A DNA stretch of 64,000 bases from the NCBI GenBank assembly GCA_035295745.1, contig DATGIL010000075.1:21540-85539 (forward strand), written 5' to 3'. A program made the translations under genes and the position numbers. The stretch's first letter is position 1. Every line of letters starts with the position of its first letter. Below, one piece after another: positions 16,443 through 24,498 of the stretch. The notes beneath the pieces are model-generated. The model was not told the DNA's origin. It saw only the letters and a program-made list of their open reading frames with translations, and searched no databases. This DNA is from JAIQFL01 sp035295745 (GTDB lineage: Bacteria > Acidobacteriota > Terriglobia > Bryobacterales > Bryobacteraceae).

Positions 16443-18098
16443 CTACCTCCAGCTCTCTACATCCGCGCCTTTCGGAGCTGCTCCGCGCATATAGTCGCCA
16501 AAGACGCGCACGAAGTGCGTCAGCATCGGCACACCTTTGGGGATCTCTCCGGTGTAACAGTGCGGCTCGTTATTGCCGAAATCGAAAGACCCTCCATAAT
16601 AGGGACCCTTGCCGGGCAATTTGGTGCTTTCCAGAAACTGCTGCATCCGGTGCGCCGCGGCGTCCAGGTAGAAAGTGTCCTTGGTGCCCATCGTGACGTG
16701 GAGCTTCCCGGCGAGCTTTGGGCCGAGCCGCTCCCAATCCCGAATTAGCAGCGCCGTCAGATCGTAGTGTTCGCGCCAATACCTGGCCACCTCGGGATCG
16801 ATCGCGCCGGTCTCGGCGTTCCATAGCTTGGCCGGATACCCATCGGCATCGGTAGGGCCAAAGGTGGCATGGAAGGCGTCCAGTTGGCCTCCAGACCTGC
16901 CGCGCGTCCCGAGAACCGCCTCCTGCCGGCTGAAAGATTCCACCGTCGCCAGGATCCGGTCGTTAGGCAGGCGGCCCAGAAGTTTCGGGAACCGCTCGAA
17001 CGGTCCTTCATCATAGTAGGCATTCCTGTCGGTATAAAGATCGATGCTCTGGAAAGCGTGGTGGTCCACCGGATCGGGACAGAACCCCCAGGCCCCGCCA
17101 AAATACTCGGGGTAGAAAATCTGCTGCGCCAGGGTCATCCAGCCACCGGTGGACCCACCGAATACCACGCGCGCCCATGGTTCACCGATGCCGCGAAACT
17201 GTTTTTCCACGGCGGGATACAACTCCTTGGTGAGCGCGTCGCCGTAAGGGCCGGCGTTGGCAGTGTTCACGCCATAGGAGTCGTCGTAGTAGGGGGTAGC
17301 GTGGCTGGTGACCACCAGCAGCATGCGAGGTAGGCGGCCGGAAGTCCAATCCTGATAGAACTGGTAACTCTCTCCGCCGCGTCCGCGCGCATCGGGATCC
17401 GGCGGGGTCTCGCGGAATTGAAAGAAGTCGCCGCCGAAATGGGTCTGCAGAAATGCTACGGGATAGTGCTGGGTGCTCTGGTCGAAGTCGCGTGGGACCA
17501 ATACCGTCGCTTCGAGCCAAACCGGACGGCCCCAGAACGCCGTCAGCAGGGCACTCTCGAGCCGAAGGTGGCGGATGTACTTGGTGTCTTTCGGACTGTC
17601 AATGGGCGGTATGGTCTGGGTGAGCTCGAACTGCACCACTGATGACCCGGTCACCTCGACGCGTTGCGGCCGGCTGTACAAATTGCCTGGGGAGCGGTTC
17701 CACTGCTGCCCTTCACCATGGTCGGAGTGCAACTTCAGAACGTGGCCGTCGGCGCGGTGAAAGGTCTCATAGACATTAAGCACGGCCTGCACGTTGTAGG
17801 TGCCAGGAGGCAGATCGGCAAGCGTGTGTAGGGGAGCGCCCGGCGTGTCCGGGCCCATTTCGACTGGGTCGCCAGGCTTCCAGCCGTCCACGTCTTTCCC
17901 AAATATCTGTTGGGTAGGCAGGCCCCACGTCACTTGGAACCTGGGCTCGCCCTCCATTTGCTTGGACACCACGACTATGAGTCGCCCGTCGCGTGCCGCA
18001 GGCCCGGCTTCGGACGGCAGTTTCACTTGAAAACGGGTAGAGGCGGTGAGTTGAGCAGCAGCGAGGAGAACTAACCAAGAGGCACGCATGAGGGCCAT
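16443..18098 (-). CDS. Secreted alpha/beta-hydrolase esterase (enterochelin-esterase/esterase D type)
   Basis: A 551-residue exported hydrolase. A signal peptide (ASWLVLLAAAQLTAS) is followed by an N-terminal beta-sandwich region (GRLIVVVSKQMEGEPRFQVT onward, with DLPPGTYNVQAVLNVYETFH), a carbohydrate-binding-like or Ig-like fold. The catalytic domain has the nucleophile elbow FGGSTGGWMTLAQ, preceded by VNTANAGPYGDALTKELYPA, typical of putative esterases (PF00756). A late His in NNEPHCYTGEIP is a candidate for the triad. I start at the ATG 18096-18098; the frame is open 51 codons further upstream, but that extension is translated repeat A. Its divergent neighbour is a GH3 glycosidase, so deacylation of plant or microbial polysaccharide is a reasonable but unproven role. 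Confidence 0.75.
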   Translation of the reverse strand: MALMRASWLVLLAAAQLTASTRFQVKLPSEAGPAARDGRLIVVVSKQMEGEPRFQVTWGLPTQQIFGKDVDGWKPGDPVEMGPDTPGAPLHTLADLPPGTYNVQAVLNVYETFHRADGHVLKLHSDHGEGQQWNRSPGNLYSRPQRVEVTGSSVVQFELTQTIPPIDSPKDTKYIRHLRLESALLTAFWGRPVWLEATVLVPRDFDQSTQHYPVAFLQTHFGGDFFQFRETPPDPDARGRGGESYQFYQDWTSGRLPRMLLVVTSHATPYYDDSYGVNTANAGPYGDALTKELYPAVEKQFRGIGEPWARVVFGGSTGGWMTLAQQIFYPEYFGGAWGFCPDPVDHHAFQSIDLYTDRNAYYDEGPFERFPKLLGRLPNDRILATVESFSRQEAVLGTRGRSGGQLDAFHATFGPTDADGYPAKLWNAETGAIDPEVARYWREHYDLTALLIRDWERLGPKLAGKLHVTMGTKDTFYLDAAAHRMQQFLESTKLPGKGPYYGGSFDFGNNEPHCYTGEIPKGVPMLTHFVRVFGDYMRGAAPKGADVESWR

Positions 18099-18124
18099 TA
18101 TATCGATGGCGGATGCAATCAGCC

Positions 18125-18345
18125 GCCGAAGTACATCGTTTTGTTGAAACGGCCCCGTATTCAGGCAAGAACGCTCCCTCACGGTCGCGGCTCGTAACGT
18201 GCCCAATGCGTTCCCGCGATACGTGCGCCTGCGAGCCGCGCGCGTCAGCAAGCGATCTGGCCATACGCCTACGAGCCGCGCGCGTCAGCAAGCGGTCTGA
18301 CGATACGTCGGCGGGCTTCCGGGAAAAGTTCGACTCCCGTGCAAA
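18125..18345. repeat. Dispersed repeat A, reverse-oriented copy
   Basis: On the minus strand this copy has the same order as the element at 32164-32432: an end resembling acttttcccggaag, gacgtatcg, cgcttgctgacgcgcgcggctcg, then ccgtgagggagcgttcttgcc and an end of the gttt...gtac type. Two cgcgcgtcagcaagcg words are present (about 18240-18260 and 18275-18293). It separates the divergent esterase and GH3 genes, so it occupies their promoter region. Confidence 0.8.
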
Positions 18346-18379
18346 TATCAGAGTAAACTGAGCGTTTAGCGAGGAGACG

Positions 18380-20956
18380 ATGACCCGATCCAAGATCGCT
18401 CTGCTTTCTTCTGCGTTGCTGACGTGCTCCGTCGTGACCGGCCAACCGGCTAAAAACGAGCCTTATTGGAACCCTGACTTGTCGCCCGAGAAGCGCGCTA
18501 CCGACCTGGTCTCGCGGATGACCTTGGACGAAAAGGTCCTGCAGATGCAAAACTCCGCCCCCGCGCTCGAGCGGCTCGGCATTCCGGCCTACGACTGGTG
18601 GAACGAGGCGCTGCACGGCGTCGCCCGTGCCGGCCAAGCCACCGTATTCCCGCAAGCCATCGGGTTGGCCGCGGCCTGGGACACCGACCTGATGCATCGC
18701 GTTGCCGATACCATTTCCACCGAGGCTCGCGCCAAGTATAACGAAGCTTTACGTCAAAACGACCACAGCCGCTATCACGGTCTCACCTTCTGGTCGCCCA
18801 ACATCAATATCTTTCGCGACCCGCGCTGGGGCCGCGGCCAGGAAACCTACGGCGAGGACCCCTATCTGACGGGCCGCCTCGCAATCGCCTTCATCCAAGG
18901 ACTGCAAGGCACCGATCCACACTACTTCAAGGTCATCGCCACCGCCAAGCACTACGCCGTCCACAGCGGCCCTGAGCCGTCCCGGCACCAGTTCGATGTC
19001 CAACCCAGCGAACGCGACCTGGCCGAGACCTACCTGCCTGCATTCAAAGCCGCCATTCTAGAAGGTAAGGCCGATTCCGTGATGTGCGCGTACAACCGCG
19101 TGGACGGCGTCCCCGCCTGTGCCAGTCTCGATCTCCTGCAAAAGCGGTTGCGCGGCGAATGGAACTTCCAGGGCTACATCGTCAGCGACTGCGGCGCGAT
19201 CACGGACATCTTTCGCGGTCACAAGTACAAAGCGAATGCCGCGGAAGCCTCCGCGGTGGCCGTGAAAGCGGGCACCGATCTGACTTGCGGCAACGAGTAT
19301 CGCGCGCTAGTCGACGCAGTCAAGAACGGGCAGATCGAAGAGGCCGAGATCAATCGATCGCTCGAGCGCCTCTTCGTGGCACGATTTAAACTCGGCATGT
19401 TCGATCCGCCGGAGCGTGTGCCTTTCTCGAAGATCCCGTATACAGAGGCCGATTCCGAAGAGCATCGCAAGCTCGCGCTGGAAGCGGCGCGCAAATCCAT
19501 CGTGCTGCTGAAGAACGACAATCAAACTCTACCGCTCAAACCTGCGGTGCATCGCATTGCCGTAATCGGGCCATCGGCGGACGACCCCATCGCGCTTCTG
19601 GGCAATTACAACGGATTCTCGTCGCACCAGGTGGCGCCGCTCGAAGGTCTGGAGCGCCAGTTCGCCGGAAAGGTCGAGGTGCGATTCGCTTTGGGTGCAA
19701 CTTACACGCCACAATCTCCTGCATTGGTGCCCACCGGCGCGCTTACGCCTCCCAACGGTGTGGGTCACGGATTGTTGGCCGAGTACTTCGACAATCCCGA
19801 GTTCCAAGGTCAACCGAAGGTCGGACGCGTAGAGCCGCGTCCGTTCCTGCAGACCGGTCTGGTGGATCCCGCAATTGCGGCGGCATTTCCCCAACGCGGA
19901 TACTCGGTGCGCTGGTCCGGATCGCTGCACCCGACGGTTACGGGCGAATATGCCTTCCTTCCGGGAGCAGCGTTCGGACGCACTACCACTCGCATTTTTC
20001 TAGACGATCAGGAATTGATGGCCGTCGAAACCCCTGCCAACACGCCTCCCGCAAGAGGGCGGCCGCCGGTGTTGCATACGCAATTGGAAGCCGGCCACGC
20101 CTATCGCATCCGCATGGAATATCGCCCGCAGGGACCCAATACTTCGGCGCAACTGCAGTGGATTCCTCCCGCCGCTCCGTTGTTGGCCGAAGCCGTGGAT
20201 GCCGTGAAAAATGCCGATCTCGCGATAGCGTTCGTCGGACTGAATCCGAATCTGGAAGGCGAGGAGATGCCGGTGAGCGTGCCGGGGTTCCAGGGCGGCG
20301 ATCGGACCGATCTCAAAATTCCGGAGTCGCAGGAACGGCTGATCGAAGCTGCGGTCGCCACGGGCAAGCCGTTGATCATCGTGCTCACCAGCGGTAGTGC
20401 GCTCGCCGCGAACTACGAATCCGAGCACGCCGCGGCGATTTTGGCCGCCTGGTACGGCGGCGAGGAAGCCGGGACCGCGATCGCCGAGACGATTGCGGGC
20501 GTGAACAATCCCGCGGGAAGGCTCCCTGTAACCTTCTACAAGTCCGCCGACCAGTTGCCTCCTTTCGACGAGTATTCGATGAAAGGCCGCACCTATCGCT
20601 ACTTCACGGGCGAGACGCTTTACGGTTTCGGATATGGCCTGAGCTATGCGAACTTCCAATACTCTCGCGCGCGAGCGCAGCGAACGGCCGGCGGCGCTCG
20701 CGTCTCGGTTCGCGTGAAGAACGATTCGTCCCGCGATGGCGACGAGGTCGTGCAACTATATGTGAACGGCGCCGGCGGCCAAGACGATCCGATCCGCACG
20801 TTACGTGGCTTTCAGCGCGTGCATCTGCGTGCCGGCGAGTCGCGCGACGTGGAGTTCACTTTGCGCGGAGACGATGTGCCGAAGACGAAAGCGCGGATCA
20901 CAGTCGGGGGCGGACAACCTGTGGGCAAAGTCGCTTTCGCCGAGACGACGCTTTAG
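18380..20956 (+). CDS. Glycoside hydrolase family 3 beta-glucosidase/xylosidase with PA14 domain
   Basis: An 858-residue exported enzyme that cleaves terminal beta-linked sugars. After a signal peptide (IALLSSALLTCSVVTG) comes the GH3 N-terminal barrel with ALHGVARAG, NINIFRDPRWGRGQETYGED (141-160), Lys190-His191 in ATAKHYAVHSG, and the nucleophile Asp270 in YIVSDCGAITDIF. The GH3 C-terminal domain (RKSIVLLKNDNQTLPLKP onward) carries an inserted PA14 domain (GLLAEYFDNPEFQG, about residues 455-600), and a fibronectin-III-like domain closes the chain (VRVKNDSSRDGDEVVQLYV). PA14-containing GH3 enzymes act on oligosaccharides from plant cell walls. A gaggag Shine-Dalgarno lies 3 nt before the ATG. 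It is divergent from a secreted esterase, suggesting joint polysaccharide degradation. Confidence 0.93.
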   Translation: MTRSKIALLSSALLTCSVVTGQPAKNEPYWNPDLSPEKRATDLVSRMTLDEKVLQMQNSAPALERLGIPAYDWWNEALHGVARAGQATVFPQAIGLAAAWDTDLMHRVADTISTEARAKYNEALRQNDHSRYHGLTFWSPNINIFRDPRWGRGQETYGEDPYLTGRLAIAFIQGLQGTDPHYFKVIATAKHYAVHSGPEPSRHQFDVQPSERDLAETYLPAFKAAILEGKADSVMCAYNRVDGVPACASLDLLQKRLRGEWNFQGYIVSDCGAITDIFRGHKYKANAAEASAVAVKAGTDLTCGNEYRALVDAVKNGQIEEAEINRSLERLFVARFKLGMFDPPERVPFSKIPYTEADSEEHRKLALEAARKSIVLLKNDNQTLPLKPAVHRIAVIGPSADDPIALLGNYNGFSSHQVAPLEGLERQFAGKVEVRFALGATYTPQSPALVPTGALTPPNGVGHGLLAEYFDNPEFQGQPKVGRVEPRPFLQTGLVDPAIAAAFPQRGYSVRWSGSLHPTVTGEYAFLPGAAFGRTTTRIFLDDQELMAVETPANTPPARGRPPVLHTQLEAGHAYRIRMEYRPQGPNTSAQLQWIPPAAPLLAEAVDAVKNADLAIAFVGLNPNLEGEEMPVSVPGFQGGDRTDLKIPESQERLIEAAVATGKPLIIVLTSGSALAANYESEHAAAILAAWYGGEEAGTAIAETIAGVNNPAGRLPVTFYKSADQLPPFDEYSMKGRTYRYFTGETLYGFGYGLSYANFQYSRARAQRTAGGARVSVRVKNDSSRDGDEVVQLYVNGAGGQDDPIRTLRGFQRVHLRAGESRDVEFTLRGDDVPKTKARITVGGGQPVGKVAFAETTL

Positions 20957-20970
20957 CGAGGCTGGGCGTC

Positions 20971-21030
20971 GGTACTTCAGACGTCAGGCGACGTAACGAC
21001 GCTTGCGAACGCGCGGGGCTCGCCATCAAG
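20971..21030. repeat. Degenerate repeat A remnant
   Basis: acttcagacgtcaggcgacg and gcttgcgaacgcgcggggct reproduce the left half of repeat A (ttcaga...gcttgctnacgcgcgcggctcg) with several changes. It follows the GH3 stop codon. Confidence 0.6.
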
Positions 21031-21081
21031 GCGCGCAACCGTATGCAACCATCGCCCGATCTTCCCGACCTTTCGCCACAA

Positions 21082-21110
21082 TTGACAAAGCCCTACAGCT
21101 TCGATATAAC
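21082..21110 (+). promoter_or_regulatory. Sigma-70-type promoter for the ThuA gene
   Basis: TTGACA at 21082-21087 and TATAAC at 21105-21110 are 17 nt apart, close to the consensus. The expected transcription start (about 21117) is only a few nucleotides before the ATG at 21120, so the transcript would be nearly leaderless. No Shine-Dalgarno is present. Confidence 0.7.
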
Positions 21111-21119
21111 GGGCGCACC

Positions 21120-22052
21120 ATGACCAGACGAAAAAGCCCCTCGATGTGCGCCGTCTTCCGTATTGTGCTGCCTGCTTTGATGCTCCTGGCAATCGGGATG
21201 CCGAAAAATGCCTGGGCCCAGCCGGGGCGCGGCGCCGGACGCGGAGGAGTTCCTCAACCCCAGGGCCAGAACCCCAACGGGATGCACATCTATATTTGGG
21301 CCGGGCTCAAATCACATGGGGAGGGCCAGCATGATTACCCACAATTCCTCGCCGATTGGAGCAAGCTCCTGACGGAGCGCGGCGCCGTGGTGGACGGGGC
21401 CTTGCACGCGCCCAGCAGCGCCGACCTGGAGCACACCGACGTAGTCGTGATCTACAAGGGTGACGCGGCCTATTTGAGCGACGCCACCAAATCTGCTTTG
21501 GAAGCCTACGTCAAACGCGGGGGTGGTCTGGTGAGCTTCCACGATTCTTTGTGCGGGCCCGATCCGTCCTACTTCGCCACATTGGTGGGTGGCGCCAAGA
21601 AGCACGGGGAAGTGAATTACACGCTGGACGCACCGATCCACTACACGATTGCCGATGCCGCCAATCCGATTATGAAGGAGATGACGGAGCTGACCATATC
21701 GGACGAGGCGTTCTACACCATCACGTGGGCCAAGGATCCCGCCGTACATGTGCTGGCGAACGCAGAAATTCCGCCGACGCCGAGCGCGGGCGACCACAAG
21801 GGCGAAATCGTCCCGCAGATGTGGACGTATGAGCACCAATTGCCCGGAGGTGAACCGGCGCGGGCATTTGTCTGGATGCAGGGACACACTTATGCCAACT
21901 ACGCGAATCCTGCGATTCAGCGGACTCTGTTGCGAGGCATCGCGTGGGCAGCCAAGAAGCCGGCGGACGAACTCGTGAACTACGTTGCGCCTCCACGTCC
22001 ACCGCGCCGCGGTGCAACCGGAGCGCCGGCGGCAGCCGATAAGAAGAAATAA
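21120..22052 (+). CDS. ThuA-domain exported protein
   Basis: A 310-residue secreted protein. A signal peptide (RIVLPALMLLAIGMPKNAWA) and a Gly/Pro-rich linker precede a ThuA-like fold (trehalose utilization, class I glutamine-amidotransferase-like): HIYIWAGLKSHGEGQHDYPQ, TDVVVIYKGDAAYLSDATK, AYVKRGGGLVSFHDSLCG, TISDEAFYTI and a late RAFVWMQGHTYANY. ThuA domains occur in many acidobacterial and planctomycete exported proteins linked to carbohydrate catabolism; the reaction is not known. The start at 21120 follows a strong promoter without a ribosome-binding site. The next gene starts 36 nt downstream, in the same direction, so the two may form an operon. The C-terminus is a basic, Ala-rich tail. 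Confidence 0.88.
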   Translation: MTRRKSPSMCAVFRIVLPALMLLAIGMPKNAWAQPGRGAGRGGVPQPQGQNPNGMHIYIWAGLKSHGEGQHDYPQFLADWSKLLTERGAVVDGALHAPSSADLEHTDVVVIYKGDAAYLSDATKSALEAYVKRGGGLVSFHDSLCGPDPSYFATLVGGAKKHGEVNYTLDAPIHYTIADAANPIMKEMTELTISDEAFYTITWAKDPAVHVLANAEIPPTPSAGDHKGEIVPQMWTYEHQLPGGEPARAFVWMQGHTYANYANPAIQRTLLRGIAWAAKKPADELVNYVAPPRPPRRGATGAPAAADKKK

Positions 22053-22088
22053 AGCCTTGCGGAAGCGCTTATGTTACGCTTGCAAAGA

Positions 22089-22649
22089 ATGGAGGGGACA
22101 TTGAGCAGGAATACTCTGACACTGATTGTCGCGGCGGTCGCCGCGTTCACGTTGACGGCACAGGATAAGAAGGACGATGCAAAGATGCCGCCGAAAGCTC
22201 CCGCCAAATCCGCGATCTTGCATCCGGAGATGAAGGTGGAGTCGGGAACCTACGCCCAGCCGATGGCCACCATCGGGAGTAAGCCCGACCAGCCGTGGTC
22301 GACTACTTCCGTCGCCGCAGGCGTCGACAGCAAGCCCCAACCGGGACACGTCGTCACGCGAGTCGGCGAGATCGTGGACTTCTCGTGCTATCTACAACTC
22401 GGCAAACATGGCGAGAAGCATCGTTCCTGCGGACAGAAATGCATTCAGAACGGGCAGGCCGCTGGCCTACTGACGCAAGACGGCACGCTCTACATGCTGA
22501 TTCCCGAAGAGCACGATCCGCGGCGCGACGGCGGCGTGGACGCTAAAGCTTCGGCTTCCGACCACATGGGCCACATCGTGACGGTGATCGGCACGGAGGC
22601 TTCGGTTGGCGGTTATCACGGAATTTACGTGATGGGGCTGACAAAATAA
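22089..22649 (+). CDS. Small exported protein with a conserved-looking cysteine motif
   Basis: A 186-residue protein with a signal sequence (NTLTLIVAAVAAFTLTAQ), a Lys/Pro-rich linker and a C-terminal globular part. The notable segment is EIVDFSCYLQLGKHGEKHRS followed by CGQKCIQNGQAAGLL: three cysteines spaced C-x16-C-x3-C with nearby histidines, which could bind a metal or form disulfides. It then continues TQDGTLYMLIPEEHD and HMGHIVTVIGTEASVGGYHG. I do not recognise a named family. I prefer the ATG at 22089, though an ATG at 22071 and a TTG at 22101 are also in frame. It lies 36 nt after the ThuA gene and is closed by a strong terminator at 22681. Confidence 0.72.
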   Translation: MEGTLSRNTLTLIVAAVAAFTLTAQDKKDDAKMPPKAPAKSAILHPEMKVESGTYAQPMATIGSKPDQPWSTTSVAAGVDSKPQPGHVVTRVGEIVDFSCYLQLGKHGEKHRSCGQKCIQNGQAAGLLTQDGTLYMLIPEEHDPRRDGGVDAKASASDHMGHIVTVIGTEASVGGYHGIYVMGLTK

Positions 22650-22680
22650 GGTTTGTGTTTGACGAGACTTTGCTGGATTG

Positions 22681-22713
22681 GGGCCGGGGCGTTCGCGCTT
22701 CCCGGCCCTTTTC
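22681..22713 (+). terminator. Rho-independent terminator
   Basis: The stem gggccggg (22681-22688) pairs exactly with cccggccc (22701-22708) around a 12-nt loop that can itself pair, followed by tttt. It ends the ThuA and cysteine-motif transcription unit. Confidence 0.85.
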
Positions 22714-22747
22714 ATTTGCTGATAGGCTGGTTCTTAGGAGGTGCACC

Positions 22748-23068
22748 ATGCATGAAGGCACCCCGAGTCCACAGATAAACGTCTCGAAGATACCCGGCGG
22801 TGGCGGCTTCGCGGGAGCATTGTTCGCCGTCATCAGCATGGTAATCTTTCTGGTCGGTATTCCCAGGCTGCGTTATTTCTTTCCTGCGGCAGTCGTTTTC
22901 GGTTGCGGGATTGCGCTGATCCTTCGCTTCATCCGGCGTGAAACTCCAGGTAAGCCATGGATTCTTTCAGCTCAAAACGCAGAGAGCGGGAGTGCGGCCC
23001 CTCGGGTTGGCCGGCGAACCAAGCCAGACGACTTTCGGCGAAGACTTCAAGGACTCTCGACGGCTTAA
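22748..23068 (+). CDS. Small membrane protein, unknown function
   Basis: A 106-residue protein with two probable transmembrane helices (AGALFAVISMVIFLVGIP and FFPAAVVFGCGIALILRFI) separated by only RLRY, so a hairpin in the membrane. The C-terminus is a charged, Arg-rich tail (about 40 residues) that is presumably cytoplasmic. The ATG at 22748 is supported by an aggagg Shine-Dalgarno 6 nt upstream, which rules out the longer frame from 22655 that runs through the terminator. No family recognised. Confidence 0.75.
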   Translation: MHEGTPSPQINVSKIPGGGGFAGALFAVISMVIFLVGIPRLRYFFPAAVVFGCGIALILRFIRRETPGKPWILSAQNAESGSAAPRVGRRTKPDDFRRRLQGLSTA

Positions 23069-23209
23069 TGGCGTTGAACTTCCGAAATAAGACGCCCAAA
23101 ACCGGAAGCGCAATTCGGTCTTCTCGGGCCGTCTACAAACAACTTTACTGAAACAAGTCGCTTACGCCCAAGTTTTGCCCAGAACCACAGCACCGGAAAA
23201 TCAGGTGGT

Positions 23210-23869
23210 CTACCGATTGCGCTGCCGCTCCAGTTCCTGGTCGCCAGCGAGCAACCGGACCATCCCTTCGAGTTCCGCGACCCGGCGCGCCAGATCGTCG
23301 ATGGCCTGACCTTCCGGATCTGGCAGACGGCCGTGCTCGAGGGGTCCGCCTTCGGGCCGGATGCGCACCACGCGTCCCGGCACACCGACCACGGTGGAGT
23401 GATCCGGCACCGCGTGCACCACGACGGAACCGGCGCCAATTTTGACGTTGTCGCCGATTCGAATATTGCCCAACACCTTGGCCCCCGCGCCCACCACTAC
23501 GTTGTTACCCAGCGTGGGATGGCGCTTGCCTCTCTCGTTGCCGGTGCCGCCGAGCGTAACGCCCTGATAGAGCAGAACATCGTCACCAATCTCTGCAGTC
23601 TCACCGATCACCACACCAGTGCCGTGGTCGATGAAGAAGCGATGACCAATGGTGGCGCCGGGGTGGATCTCAATTCCGGTAAAGAACCGGCTGACTTGGG
23701 AGATGAAGCGCGGCAGCAACGGCACGCCCCAACGGTAGAGCTGGTGCGACAGGCGATGGCTCAAAATCGCATGGAAACCCGGGTAACAGAGAAAGATCTC
23801 GATCACGCTCTTCGCGGCGGGATCTTCGCGGAAGATGGTGTCGATCTGTTCCCGGATGGTTTGAAACAT
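23210..23869 (-). CDS. cysE: Serine O-acetyltransferase
   Basis: A 219-residue left-handed beta-helix acetyltransferase catalysing serine plus acetyl-CoA to O-acetylserine, the first step of cysteine synthesis. Motifs include the N-terminal helical part (RFISQVSRFFTGIEIHPGAT), the HRFFIDHGTGVVIGETAEIG block with the catalytic Asp-His pair, and the hexapeptide repeats ending in GTGNERGKRHPTLGNNVVVG and VPDHSTVVGVPGRVVR. It is a short form lacking part of the N-terminal helical domain of the E. coli enzyme. I start at the ATG 23867-23869; an in-frame TTG is 15 nt upstream. It is 44 nt downstream of nuoI in the same direction. No cysK is nearby. Confidence 0.92.
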   Translation of the reverse strand: MFQTIREQIDTIFREDPAAKSVIEIFLCYPGFHAILSHRLSHQLYRWGVPLLPRFISQVSRFFTGIEIHPGATIGHRFFIDHGTGVVIGETAEIGDDVLLYQGVTLGGTGNERGKRHPTLGNNVVVGAGAKVLGNIRIGDNVKIGAGSVVVHAVPDHSTVVGVPGRVVRIRPEGGPLEHGRLPDPEGQAIDDLARRVAELEGMVRLLAGDQELERQRNR

Positions 23870-23913
23870 GATGGCGCACTCCAATGGATGATGCGCGGAA
23901 CGGACGGGATTCG

Positions 23914-24414
23914 CTAGTGTGCCGCAGCCGGGGAGTCAGAGACAACCACCGGGGCGTGGGCACCTGGCGGGATGGGCGCCAGCATGTCCTCTTTCCGCTT
24001 AACCAGGGTGGAGGTGTTGTAGCTCGCAGCCTCGAACCCGTGTCCATGCGTGATGGCGTCCGTGGGGCAAGCCTCTACGCAATATCCGCAAAAGATGCAG
24101 CGGTTGTAATCGATGTTGTAAACCTTGGCGTAACGCTCTCCCCCCGAAATCCGCTCTCGCTCGGTGTTCTCCGCCGCCTCGATATAGATGCAGTTAGAGG
24201 GGCATGCCGCCGCGCAGAGAAAACAGGCGACGCACTTCTCCATGCCGTTCTGGTCCCGCTGCAGCACGTGGACGCCGCGGAATCGCTCTTCGAATTTGGG
24301 CGGCGCATCCGGGTAGTCGTCCGTCACGGTGGGAGACATCATCTCTTTGAAGGTGACGCTCATCCCCTTGGCAATAGCCGCCGCAGTTCCGAGAATATCG
24401 ATTTTGTTGGGCAT
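23914..24414 (-). CDS. nuoI: NADH-quinone oxidoreductase subunit I (8Fe ferredoxin)
   Basis: A 166-residue ferredoxin-type subunit of respiratory complex I that passes electrons through two [4Fe-4S] clusters. The two cluster motifs are CVACFLCAAACP (61-72) and CIFCGYCVEACP, and the family block KFEERFRGVHVLQRDQNGME precedes them. The N-terminus (KGMSVTFKEMM) matches the amphipathic membrane-peripheral helix of NuoI. No other nuo gene is beside it; the neighbours are cysE (downstream) and hemD (divergent), so it is an orphan relative to a nuo operon elsewhere. Confidence 0.92.
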   Translation of the reverse strand: MPNKIDILGTAAAIAKGMSVTFKEMMSPTVTDDYPDAPPKFEERFRGVHVLQRDQNGMEKCVACFLCAAACPSNCIYIEAAENTERERISGGERYAKVYNIDYNRCIFCGYCVEACPTDAITHGHGFEAASYNTSTLVKRKEDMLAPIPPGAHAPVVVSDSPAAAH

Positions 24415-24486
24415 GGAGGTGCTTTCTCTATTCTATCTTGGCCCGAATGGTCCTGTCGCTGCCGTATCCCCAGACTACCTCAGGAC

Positions 24487-24492
24487 TATAAT
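24487..24492 (+). promoter_or_regulatory. -10 box of the hemD-atp unit
   Basis: A perfect TATAAT ends 6 nt before the hemD ATG at 24499; no convincing -35 lies 15-19 nt upstream. If used, transcription would start at or next to the ATG, giving a leaderless mRNA. It lies in the 84-nt gap between divergent nuoI and hemD. Confidence 0.5.
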
Positions 24493-24498
24493 CCAAAC

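Noticed and set aside
18099..18251. Fifty-one-codon N-terminal extension of the esterase
   Set aside because: The extension is translated repeat A sequence and would bury the signal peptide.
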